A DNA stretch of 6,678 bases from an uncultured Agitococcus sp. (GCF_937920075.1 NZ_CALETI010000352.1:1-6678), one strand, 5' to 3'; positions 1-6,312 are shown, counted from the stretch's first letter. Numbers and translations are program-made. The notes: generated from the sequence alone by a model not told the origin.

Positions 1-1294
1 AAGTGGTATTTGTTGTACCTGGTACTAAAATTTTAGCAATTTTTAATACCTGTACTTCGCGGTCAAACTCAAAATTAAACGCGTCCCAAGCATTAAAATC
101 GGTCCAACCCACATCAAAATTGACCTGTAACTGGGGTAATATTTTATATTTTATCCCAGTTTGAAAGTGCGCAGGAAAAGTCAAATTCATTGACAACAAA
201 CCTTCTTCTTTCTCTGGCATATAACTAGGTAAACCTAAAATTGCCCCTAAAATTTGACCCGTTACAGAGGATTGCAAACCATCATTAATCAAAGAACGCG
301 CACCATTGGCATAAGTCACCTTATATTTGCCTTTTAAGCGCATTTTATCGGCACTTTGATACACCATGCCCCATGCAAAACGCTCGTTTGGCTCCCATAA
401 CACACCTAAGTTATAGGTTGGTGATAATGTTTGTTGCAAAGATACATCTAAGTTAGCCGCTTTTTTAAAGGGGCCTAAGCTTTCTTGTGCATTACAAATA
501 CCAAATAACAATAAGTCTGTTACTAAGTTAGCCTCCTCTCTAAATGGACCACAAATTTCTTCATCAAACAATCGAAAAACCCCGACTAAAGGGTTCGGGG
601 CTCTAAAGTCTGTATCTAATGCAATCGCTTGATATGACATACCAATGGATAAACCGACAGACAACTCATCATTAATTTTATAAGCTACTGATGGTGATAA
701 ATAAGTAATCCGCTCTAATGCAACCTTGCGCCCCATATATACACCAGGATCATCTTGATCGCGATAATAACCTGCAATCATCGGTGCATAAAAAGCATTA
801 GCATAGGTATATTTAGAACCAGGTGGTTTATAAGCAATACCTGCGGTTGGTGCAGTGACTGGGCCGGGTGGCAATTTAATCATTTTATCCAAAACTGGCA
901 AATACAATGCCACACCATCTACTTTAGTATGTGCTGTTTTAAATTCTGAACATAATGGCTCATCATTAACTGGATCATTACAAACAACAGGATCGTCAGA
1001 ATAACCAAAAACCTCAAAATCTTTAGGCGCAGACAAGTCGGCTTCAAGTGCAAAATCCGCCATCATCAATTGCACATCTAATTGCAAACCATTGATTTTA
1101 GTTAAACCCGCAGGATTAAAGTGAATGGCATTAATACCTGGTGGATCGGCTGTTACCGCATTACCCAAACTCAAAGAACGCAAGTCAACCGACATATTTT
1201 GGGCTAATTGTGCATGACTAGATACAGAATAAATCGCCGACACTGCCAACGCTAAAGTTGATAATTTAGGTCTTTTTAATATAGAGCCTATCAT
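1..1294 (-). CDS. FadL/OmpP1-family outer-membrane channel, C-terminus cut by window edge
   Basis: The frame is open from the ATG at 1294 to the left edge: 431 codons with no stop. Residues 1-28 look like a signal peptide (basic I-L-K-R-P-K, hydrophobic stretch, S-S-H-A then Q-L-A-Q-N). The family signature follows: S-L-G-N-A-V-T-A-D (42-50) and A-I-H-F-N-P-A-G-L (56-64), the hatch region typical of FadL/OmpP1/TodX channels for long-chain fatty acids and other hydrophobic compounds. Later segments such as S-V-G-L-S-I-G-M-S-Y-Q and N-L-G-V-L-W-E-P are barrel strands. Residues 95-270 hold four cysteines (105, 115, 248, 267), which could pair in extracellular loops. An AAGGG ribosome site sits 8 bases before the ATG, and only 16 bases separate it from the preceding FapF-like gene. 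Its role in a subunit-export operon is unknown; it could move a hydrophobic ligand or have been recruited as a secretion or display pore. A terminator-like hairpin lies within the gene. Confidence 0.85.
   Translation of the reverse strand, partial: MIGSILKRPKLSTLALAVSAIYSVSSHAQLAQNMSVDLRSLSLGNAVTADPPGINAIHFNPAGLTKINGLQLDVQLMMADFALEADLSAPKDFEVFGYSDDPVVCNDPVNDEPLCSEFKTAHTKVDGVALYLPVLDKMIKLPPGPVTAPTAGIAYKPPGSKYTYANAFYAPMIAGYYRDQDDPGVYMGRKVALERITYLSPSVAYKINDELSVGLSIGMSYQAIALDTDFRAPNPLVGVFRLFDEEICGPFREEANLVTDLLLFGICNAQESLGPFKKAANLDVSLQQTLSPTYNLGVLWEPNERFAWGMVYQSADKMRLKGKYKVTYANGARSLINDGLQSSVTGQILGAILGLPSYMPEKEEGLLSMNLTFPAHFQTGIKYKILPQLQVNFDVGWTDFNAWDAFNFEFDREVQVLKIAKILVPGTTNTT
575..600 (-). terminator. 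Intragenic terminator-like hairpin inside the FadL-like gene
   Basis: On the minus strand CCCCGA (600-595), a 9-base loop (594-586), TCGGGG (585-580) and TTTTT (579-575) make a textbook intrinsic-terminator shape. The stem can extend by G-U and A-U pairs into the T run. It lies in frame in the coding region and encodes roughly R-A-P-N-P-L-V-G-V-F (residues 231-240). The hairpin is directly visible. Whether it terminates transcription under translating ribosomes is unknown; it may act only when translation lags. Confidence 0.5.
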
Positions 1295-1299
1295 TTGCT

Positions 1300-1305
1300 A
1301 TACCC
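1300..1305 (-). promoter_or_regulatory. Ribosome binding site of the FadL-like gene
   Basis: The minus strand reads AAGGGT in the 16-base gap after the FapF-like stop codon, 5 to 8 bases before the ATG at 1294 depending on which bases are counted as the core. It decides this start: there is no room for a separate promoter, so the gene depends on transcription from upstream. Confidence 0.6.
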
Positions 1306-1310
1306 TTATA

Positions 1311-2504
1311 TTATTCGCTAGCTAAACCCAAAAATTCTAAAGGCATAGAAAGACCCAAGTTTACGTCTGGCGTATCTTCTGATAAGCCAAAACCAACACT
1401 AAAATTGACAATGCGTGTTGGACTAGTACGTAAAGACAGCGTGTAATTTAACAATGAAGAAAGCTGTGTGGCAGAATTAAAACTTACCATTTCTGGCTTA
1501 CCTTCATCATTACTCTGCAAGAAAGTATAACGTGCATTGGTAGATATACTTTGCTGATATGAGGCACTAATTGACACATCATAATTCAAAGAGTATGCCA
1601 AACCCACAGAGGTACTCAAGGTTTGGCCTGGAGAGAAACTCTTCAAAGTGCGCCCACTTTGAGCTTGATTTAAGCCACCCATCGCATTACCTGTAGTCAA
1701 TCCAACAGAACCATACATTACAATAGGATCAATAACCTTGCTAACACTCACACCTGCCGACAAACTATAATACCCTTTACCTGTTGATAAATCTTTTGAT
1801 GAATTAATTTCGTAAGGGCTGTCGCCTGTTGCTAAAGACAAAGAGCTATATAAAGTTGTTGTAGGTAACCCACGCTTTAAGGGAATTGGCTGCCAACGCA
1901 TACCTAAGGCAACATCACCCAATCCTACCGTTTCCTTGCCGCCCGCTGTATCCATTTTATAAACCAAAGGTAAGGACAAACTCAGGGTAATGTTATCTTT
2001 TAAACCATAAGACACATCCATTGTATTGGTGAAGGAGTGTTGCGAATCATCTTGAATACGTAAACGTTGAATACTTGAACCATTTGGCTCTAAAGCGATA
2101 TCTATCTGTTTGTCACGATAGTAGCTATAACCCAAATCATAGTTCATGGAATAATTGCCTTTTTTAGACAATGAGTACGTCTTTTCGGCAGATTGAAAAA
2201 CTTTTTCTAAATCTTTTTCGGCATTAGTGTCAGTAGACTTTTGTTTAAGTGCATCACGTGCTTTATCTGCTGCTGAGCTAGGCTTTGCCTCTGCTGTTGC
2301 TTCGCTTTTAGCGTCTGCTGCTTTATTATCTGTTGAATTAGTTTGAGTTGATGCCGAATCTACAGAAGGCTTAACATCACTCGTACTAACAGATGCTGCA
2401 ACAGGAGTGCTTGCTGCAGTCGCTTCTTCTTCAGCATACGCCATTGAAAAACATAAGCAATTTAAAGCAACTACAACGTGTGGTGTTTTACCCCAGCTTC
2501 TCAT
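1311..2504 (-). CDS. FapF-like outer-membrane pore with coiled-coil N-terminus
   Basis: This 397-residue protein is probably the outer-membrane exporter of the cluster. Residues 1-24 are a signal peptide (cleavage after AYA). Residues 25-80 are a disordered Ala/Ser/Thr/Glu-rich linker. Residues about 78-115 are charged and helical, suitable for a coiled coil or plug helix. From about 116 alternating strands form a beta-barrel (starting K-G-N-Y-S-M-N-Y, then Y-S-Y-Y-R-D). Recognisable blocks include R-W-Q-P-x-P-x-x-R-G-L-P-T-T-T (203-217), S-P-Y-E-I-N (229-234), and G-K-G-Y-Y-S-L-S (242-249) followed by V-I-D-P (257-260). I recognise this pattern and architecture as those of Pseudomonas FapF, the trimeric channel that secretes Fap amyloid subunits; no alignment was run. 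The ATG has AAGGA about 9 bases upstream. The next gene starts 16 bases after its stop, so the two are almost certainly cotranscribed. A generic phenol-pathway-type barrel is the alternative. Confidence 0.82.
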   Translation of the reverse strand: MRSWGKTPHVVVALNCLCFSMAYAEEEATAASTPVAASVSTSDVKPSVDSASTQTNSTDNKAADAKSEATAEAKPSSAADKARDALKQKSTDTNAEKDLEKVFQSAEKTYSLSKKGNYSMNYDLGYSYYRDKQIDIALEPNGSSIQRLRIQDDSQHSFTNTMDVSYGLKDNITLSLSLPLVYKMDTAGGKETVGLGDVALGMRWQPIPLKRGLPTTTLYSSLSLATGDSPYEINSSKDLSTGKGYYSLSAGVSVSKVIDPIVMYGSVGLTTGNAMGGLNQAQSGRTLKSFSPGQTLSTSVGLAYSLNYDVSISASYQQSISTNARYTFLQSNDEGKPEMVSFNSATQLSSLLNYTLSLRTSPTRIVNFSVGFGLSEDTPDVNLGLSMPLEFLGLASE

Positions 2505-2672
2505 TGTTGTGATTCCTTATAGGTCTTATCAATTAACAAAGTTAATAAATCGTTTTTATTTAAATTAGCACTTAGTTTAATTTTGCTACAAATTAGCATT
2601 ACCAACTAAATGATTAGGTATTTGCTGTTTATTTTACAAAAAATAATAACTTAAACAGACTCAATCAAAAGC

Positions 2673-3569
2673 TTATTTACGGCGATAATACATACGCAAT
2701 GGCACATCAATAATTTTTTTATCATCAGTAGCCTCTGCATCACTATTAAAGACACGCTGCATCGTTGCCGCTTTATGATAGTCTCCTTCTGCCTGCCGTA
2801 AATTATAATCCATCTCCATAAAGGCTAACTGCGTAATTGTGTCATCAGCCACATAACGCATATCATCTTCACTAAGCTCTAAGCCATTTTGTGCTGGATA
2901 AAATTCGCTAGGAAAGACCATAAACAAATTACCTTTACCGTCTTTTTTCTCCCAAACCTCATCAAATTTTGCTTCGGTAAAACTAATATTACCTAATGCT
3001 GGATCAGCAACATAAAACCGCCCATCCTTATATTTTTTAACAACCACAAAATGCTTAAAATTCATGTAGCTAATAGCCACAATAGCTGGATGCTCGGCTT
3101 TTTTTATTTCCTCTAAACTCCCTCTAAAACCATTAGCATTATGACCAAGCGCCATAACCAAACGTTTCATGTCTAACAGCGAAAAACCGCGTCTTTGAAC
3201 AATTTTATCGTATTCACCAAATTTAAGCATACCATCCATAATTTGCTTTTCTGTGAATTTTCGACCCAAATAGCCATTCAACAAACCTGTTAATGCTGCT
3301 GAGCCACAACTATAATCGTAGGTTTGTTTATCAATATTTTTATATTTTTGTTCACTTAACGGAATAGGCGTTTCTACAGGCTCAACCATAAAAGAAGGAC
3401 TAATCGCACGCACATCAACGGCATGACGATAATAAACACTCGCTGGTTTTTTTTCTGCAACTTCAAAAGCATCATTAGCAAACATATATGCGATTGCTGA
3501 GCCGATTGTTAATAAAAACATAACTTTTATTCTAATTGTTGGTTTAAAACGTAAATTTAGGTGTGCCAA
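2673..3569 (-). CDS. C39-type (FapD-like) cysteine peptidase, periplasm-facing
   Basis: The product is a 298-residue papain-fold peptidase of the C39 double-glycine type. A basic N-terminus (R7, K9, R13, K15) precedes one hydrophobic segment (about 16-31), a signal peptide or anchor that would place the enzyme in the periplasm. The C39 domain spans about 72-221. It has a Q82 oxyanion residue, catalytic C88 in D-Y-S-C-G-S-A-A-L, H173 in F-K-H-F-V-V-V and D189 in A-D-P-A-L-G, so the triad is intact. There is no ABC-transporter module, unlike bacteriocin exporters. This standalone form next to a FapF-like barrel matches FapD of the functional-amyloid system. A further 77 residues after the domain (222-298) are acidic then basic and of unknown role. 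The start is TTG, the first start-like codon after an in-frame stop (TAA at 3587-3585), and the ribosome site is weak. An ATG at residue 17 is possible but would lose the basic n-region. Likely substrates are the two upstream subunits. Confidence 0.85.
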   Translation of the reverse strand: MAHLNLRFKPTIRIKVMFLLTIGSAIAYMFANDAFEVAEKKPASVYYRHAVDVRAISPSFMVEPVETPIPLSEQKYKNIDKQTYDYSCGSAALTGLLNGYLGRKFTEKQIMDGMLKFGEYDKIVQRRGFSLLDMKRLVMALGHNANGFRGSLEEIKKAEHPAIVAISYMNFKHFVVVKKYKDGRFYVADPALGNISFTEAKFDEVWEKKDGKGNLFMVFPSEFYPAQNGLELSEDDMRYVADDTITQLAFMEMDYNLRQAEGDYHKAATMQRVFNSDAEATDDKKIIDVPLRMYYRRK

Positions 3570-3650
3570 ACAAGATACTTTATTTTAAACCTTTTTTCAC
3601 CTTTTTTATGTAATTCAATCGTAGCTTTTAACCTACGCCAGATAACATTG

Positions 3651-3679
3651 CATATAAAAATACAAATAACTTAACTCAA
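3651..3679 (-). promoter_or_regulatory. Weak candidate promoter ahead of the peptidase gene
   Basis: TTGAGT (3679-3674) and TATATG (3656-3651) on the minus strand are separated by 17 bases, each matching its consensus at 4 of 6 positions. It lies just after the stop codon of the 304-residue gene and would give a leader of about 75 bases. In such AT-rich DNA a match of this quality can arise by chance, and readthrough from upstream would also express the gene. Confidence 0.25.
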
Positions 3680-3683
3680 AAAG

Positions 3684-4598
3684 TTAATTTTTACCTGCCA
3701 CTACCACCACTAAGTCCTTAATATTAATATTTTGCAGACCAATCGTTCCCATACTTGCTGCGCTCGCGCCACCCACTTTAATATCGGTCATAGTAATATC
3801 CATTTTACCTACACCCGCAGAGTCTCCGCCAAAGTTAGCATGACGAAACATTAAACCTGTCGTATCAATATCAATACCCAAGTCAGTAATATCAAACTCT
3901 TCTAACTTTAAACCAAAACGTAGGCTATTAGCCGTGTTTGTGCCATCAATAAACGATACTGTACCAAAATCAATTGTGCCAAAATTACCATTGGTAAACT
4001 TAATGAGATTACCTTGACGCTCAAAACCAAGCTGCATATTTAAAATGGTTTTGTTGCTACCCTGTGGCACGATGTCTATATAGTGGCCATAACTATCAAC
4101 ATCGCCACCTGTTCTGCCACCAAAGGTCATTAAGGTGGTTGCTGCGCCACCTGTATTGTTAGCTACCGAAATTTTATCGATATAAAAACGCATTTTGTTG
4201 GCACCGCCACCCAATGTTAGGGACACATTAAGCATCGGACTACTTATGCCATTGCCATTATGGTCACCAATCGCATCAATATCAAAACGAATGGTTGGCA
4301 ACAATAATGTGGTACAACTGCCATTAATGGTAGATTCTGCACAGGTTTTAAAACCAAGATTACTGGCAATTAGCTTACCCGCATTGTTGTAACCTGTGGC
4401 AATTGAAGTATCTATACCATTTTTATCAACCAAAGCCACAGAGTTGATGCGTACGCCGTTGTCATCCATTTTCCATAAAATAGAGACACCATCTTGAGCA
4501 GACACTGTAGAGAGTTCTTCTTCGGTAATTTGTTCAAGAGCCATAGCCGACGCGCTAAAGCCCAACCCAACAGAAAAGGCTAGTGCATGTTTTAGCAT
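3684..4598 (-). CDS. Exported subunit-like protein, shorter paralogue of the 505-residue protein
   Basis: This 304-residue product has a Sec signal peptide (residues 1-20, cleavage after AMA) and then a mature N-terminus with E-E-E-L-S-x-V-x-A-Q-D-G (residues 26-37), matching the motif in the preceding gene's product. Collinear matches to that protein continue. There is an I-x-F-D-I-D-x-I-G-D block (103-112 here, 163-170 there), an M-Q-L-G-x-x-x-Q-G-x-L-I-K block (188-200 here, 254-266 there), an F-D-I-T-D block (235-239), and a hydrophobic C-terminal strand before AGKN. It lacks the calcium-loop repeats and the Ala-rich insertion. C86 and C95 are its only cysteines and could form a disulfide. 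The ATG at 4598 has AAAGG about 7 bases upstream. By context it may be a minor, nucleating or anchoring subunit beside a major one. That role is inferred; only the paralogy and export signal are seen. Confidence 0.8.
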   Translation of the reverse strand: MLKHALAFSVGLGFSASAMALEQITEEELSTVSAQDGVSILWKMDDNGVRINSVALVDKNGIDTSIATGYNNAGKLIASNLGFKTCAESTINGSCTTLLLPTIRFDIDAIGDHNGNGISSPMLNVSLTLGGGANKMRFYIDKISVANNTGGAATTLMTFGGRTGGDVDSYGHYIDIVPQGSNKTILNMQLGFERQGNLIKFTNGNFGTIDFGTVSFIDGTNTANSLRFGLKLEEFDITDLGIDIDTTGLMFRHANFGGDSAGVGKMDITMTDIKVGGASAASMGTIGLQNINIKDLVVVVAGKN

Positions 4599-4637
4599 AG
4601 TTAAACCTTTTTATTTTTATAGTAATAACATTGCTTT

Positions 4638-4646
4638 AGTATAGCA
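4638..4646 (-). promoter_or_regulatory. Candidate extended -10 promoter of the 304-residue subunit gene
   Basis: The minus strand reads TGC-TATACT, an extended -10 element (TGn plus a 5-of-6 match to TATAAT), with no good -35 partner. It lies just after the hairpin terminator. Transcription would start near 4631 and leave a leader of about 33 bases before the ATG at 4598. This would let the downstream genes be expressed independently of readthrough. The call is by eye only. Confidence 0.4.
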
Positions 4647-4677
4647 GTAATTAGTTTTATTATTTATTTTAGATACA

Positions 4678-4711
4678 AAAAATTACGGCAGCCTAAGCTG
4701 CCGTAATTTTT
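4678..4711 (-). terminator. Strong hairpin terminator or attenuator between the two subunit genes
   Basis: A perfect 15-bp stem has arms AAAAATTACGGCAGC at 4678-4692 and its exact complement at 4697-4711, around a 4-base loop. It has a GC-rich core and flanking A and T runs. On the minus strand it starts about 25 bases after the stop codon of the 505-residue gene and ends in a run of six T. It has the shape of a bidirectional intrinsic terminator. Since the downstream genes look functionally tied to the first, it probably acts as a partial terminator that leaves the first gene's mRNA in excess and protects its 3' end. Such an arrangement is common after major subunit genes. Confidence 0.85.
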
Positions 4712-4735
4712 AGACACATAAACCTAAAACTAGGA

Positions 4736-6253
4736 TTAGTGACCCATGATAACGATTTTGGATTTGCCTAACATTAAGCCAACGATTTGAACGTCGCCAA
4801 TTACAGAAGCATTCAAATCACCAACTACAGCATTGTTGATAGCAATATCAGCACCCGTTGTACCACCCAATTCGCTAGTAATTACTAAACCGTTGTATGT
4901 ATCAACACCACCCCATGTGTTAGTAGCAGTGCCACTGTTTACACCATCAGCAGCATCATCAGCTATAGAACCAGCATAGTTAGCAGCAGCAATTAAACCA
5001 GCACCTTGTAAACCTGCTGTGTAGGCAGCAGTATTTGCAACTGATACAACGCCATCAACAGCGCCTTGTTGCGTGGTTGTCAAACCAGCATAGGTAGAAC
5101 CTGCACCAAACTGAATTACTGCTTCTGCATCACGCAAACTAGTCAAGTTGTTTACGAGTCCAACAGCTACTGCAACGGTTTGAATATTACCAGAAGATTT
5201 GTTAAAAATAAAGGTATCTTTACCAGCAGTTGTTACTGTTGTTGGCGAAGAAACTCTAGAACCAAAGTCAATCGCTGTTTTGGTTGTTAAATCATTACCA
5301 CCATTGTCGGTAATTTTGATACTGCTTGCACGGAAGCTACCACCAGAACCTACAGTACCTGTTAATAAATTATCAGCAGTTAATGCAGCAGCACCCTGTT
5401 GGTCATATAATGCAAAGTTATTGATAGTTAAGCCACCTGCCAAAGTTGCATCAGCCTTAATCATACCACCTTGAGCTTCGTTACCCAATTGGATAGTCAT
5501 AGTAGATTCGTTCATCACGATTTCTAAACCATCCAAAATTTTAACTTTGCTATTAGCAACTAAACCAGTACCATCTTGGTTATCTAAGCTGTCAGCATCA
5601 TTATCAGCACCACCATCCGCATTATAATTATCTGGAGCAGCATTACTGTCAGCCACATAAATATTACCAAGTTTAATTGCTAATTGTGGTTGTTTAATTT
5701 CAACACGTAATGATGCCTGATTACCTGAGGTAGTAGCATCTACATCACCAATCATATCAACATTGATTTGAATTGGCTTGTCACCTTTAGACAAAATCAC
5801 AGTACGATCTGATAATGCAGTAATTGCTGCTTCACCCGGATCTAATGTATCACTGTCACCGTTAAGGTCAATAGCATTACGACCACCACCAATCACTAAA
5901 GCACCAGAATTTTTAAGACTAATTGCAGCCTCACCAGCATCACTAGTGTCACCATCACTGTTTAAGTCGATTGCAGCACGAGAGTAACCATCGTCATCAT
6001 GCACACGGATTTCGCCAATACTTAAACCCTTAAATACCTTTGAACCACTATTAATTGTATCCATTGTAGCAGCTGTTACGCCCATACTAGTTGCTTCTAA
6101 GCGAGTAATACGATCTGGAACGATGTTAATGGTGATACCGTCTTGACCAGTTGTAGTAGCCATTGCTTCGTCGTCCATTGCTTCCATAGCAAAGGCACTT
6201 ACAGAAATTGCGGAAATAGCAGATACTAAAGCGAGTTTTTTTAACATTTTCAT
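4736..6253 (-). CDS. FilA/DUF6160-like exported subunit protein, 505 residues
   Basis: This is probably the major surface or polymer subunit of the cluster. Residues 1-22 form a Sec signal peptide (MKMLKK, hydrophobic core, cleavage after AFA). The mature N-terminus carries a D-E-x-M-x-x-x-x-G-Q-D-G-I motif (residues 28-40). This motif is typical, as I recall it, of the DUF6160 family that includes Acinetobacter FilA. Residues 92-157 hold two tandem 33-residue units with calcium-loop-like D-x-N-x-D cores (D96/N98/D100 and D129/N131/D133) and a following Glu (E108, E141). Residues 201-228 are rich in Asp and Asn. Residues about 158-330 and 456-505 align collinearly with the next gene's product. 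Residues about 331-455 are an Ala/Gly/Thr-rich insertion. The protein ends in a hydrophobic KIVIMGH tail and has no cysteine. The gene has the best ribosome binding site in the window and is followed by a strong hairpin, consistent with high expression. The subunit role is inferred from context; an adhesin is the alternative. Confidence 0.8.
   Translation of the reverse strand: MKMLKKLALVSAISAISVSAFAMEAMDDEAMATTTGQDGITINIVPDRITRLEATSMGVTAATMDTINSGSKVFKGLSIGEIRVHDDDGYSRAAIDLNSDGDTSDAGEAAISLKNSGALVIGGGRNAIDLNGDSDTLDPGEAAITALSDRTVILSKGDKPIQINVDMIGDVDATTSGNQASLRVEIKQPQLAIKLGNIYVADSNAAPDNYNADGGADNDADSLDNQDGTGLVANSKVKILDGLEIVMNESTMTIQLGNEAQGGMIKADATLAGGLTINNFALYDQQGAAALTADNLLTGTVGSGGSFRASSIKITDNGGNDLTTKTAIDFGSRVSSPTTVTTAGKDTFIFNKSSGNIQTVAVAVGLVNNLTSLRDAEAVIQFGAGSTYAGLTTTQQGAVDGVVSVANTAAYTAGLQGAGLIAAANYAGSIADDAADGVNSGTATNTWGGVDTYNGLVITSELGGTTGADIAINNAVVGDLNASVIGDVQIVGLMLGKSKIVIMGH
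5783..5980 (-). repeat. Two tandem 99-base units encoding Ca-loop-like repeats
   Basis: Within the 505-residue gene, residues 92-124 and 125-157 are direct repeats. Their first 20 residues match at 15 positions (R-x-A-I-D-L-N-x-D-x-D-T-x-D-x-G-E-A-A-I). The codons have diverged, so the duplication is not recent. The D-x-N-x-D start resembles EF-hand or dockerin calcium loops, but the acidic residue that closes the loop is at position 13 where EF-hands have 12. Calcium binding is therefore plausible but unproven. The shorter paralogue lacks these repeats. Confidence 0.65.
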
Positions 6254-6262
6254 GGGGTTTTA

Positions 6263-6268
6263 TCCTCA
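6263..6268 (-). promoter_or_regulatory. Ribosome binding site of the 505-residue subunit gene
   Basis: TGAGGA on the minus strand lies 9 bases before the ATG at 6253-6251. It is the clearest Shine-Dalgarno match in the window and selects this ATG. A second ATG two codons later is less well spaced. Confidence 0.7.
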
Positions 6269-6286
6269 GGTTTATTTATAGTTTTT

Positions 6287-6312
6287 GTTACCTTATTTTA
6301 TTTTTAGGTAAC
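6287..6312 (-). promoter_or_regulatory. Hairpin-forming inverted repeat in the 5' untranslated leader
   Basis: GTTACCT (6287-6293) and AGGTAAC (6306-6312) form a 7-bp perfect stem around a 12-base A/T-only loop. It would lie in the mRNA about 35-60 bases before the start codon, upstream of and not covering the ribosome binding site. Possible roles are mRNA stabilisation of a highly expressed subunit transcript or an operator. It has no U-tract directly after it on the coding strand, so it is not a terminator. Confidence 0.45.

Noticed and set aside
755..949. Plus-strand open frame of 64 codons
   Set aside because: It is antisense to the FadL-like gene; its Cys/Ile/Trp-rich translation looks like a shadow frame.
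2516..2521. TATAAG as a -10 element for the FapF-like gene
   Set aside because: It lies too close to the start codon, overlaps the ribosome-site region, and has no -35 partner at proper spacing.
2532..2546. ATTAAC-AAA-GTTAAT palindrome ahead of the FapF-like gene
   Set aside because: Short A/T palindromes are expected in such AT-rich DNA; no promoter of quality sits beside it. The 168-base gap shows no terminator either.
3589..3608. Tandem 10-base repeat (ACCTTTTTTC, ACCTTTTTTA) before the peptidase gene
   Set aside because: It puts two AAAGG-like motifs upstream, but both are about 20 or more bases from the TTG start and the short frame after them ends at once. Probably a low-complexity coincidence.
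3671..3687. TTAACT / AGTTAA inverted repeat at the stop codon of the 304-residue gene
   Set aside because: The stem is only 6 AT-rich base pairs and is not followed by a T run on the transcribed strand, so it is not a credible terminator.
4195..4392. Plus-strand open frame of 65 codons
   Set aside because: It is antisense to the well-supported 304-residue subunit gene and has no independent evidence of coding.
5066..5987. Open frames on the plus strand at 5066-5290, 5199-5474 and 5778-5987
   Set aside because: They run antisense to the 505-residue gene, have no signal, domain or good ribosome site, and reflect its biased Ala/Thr/Gly composition.
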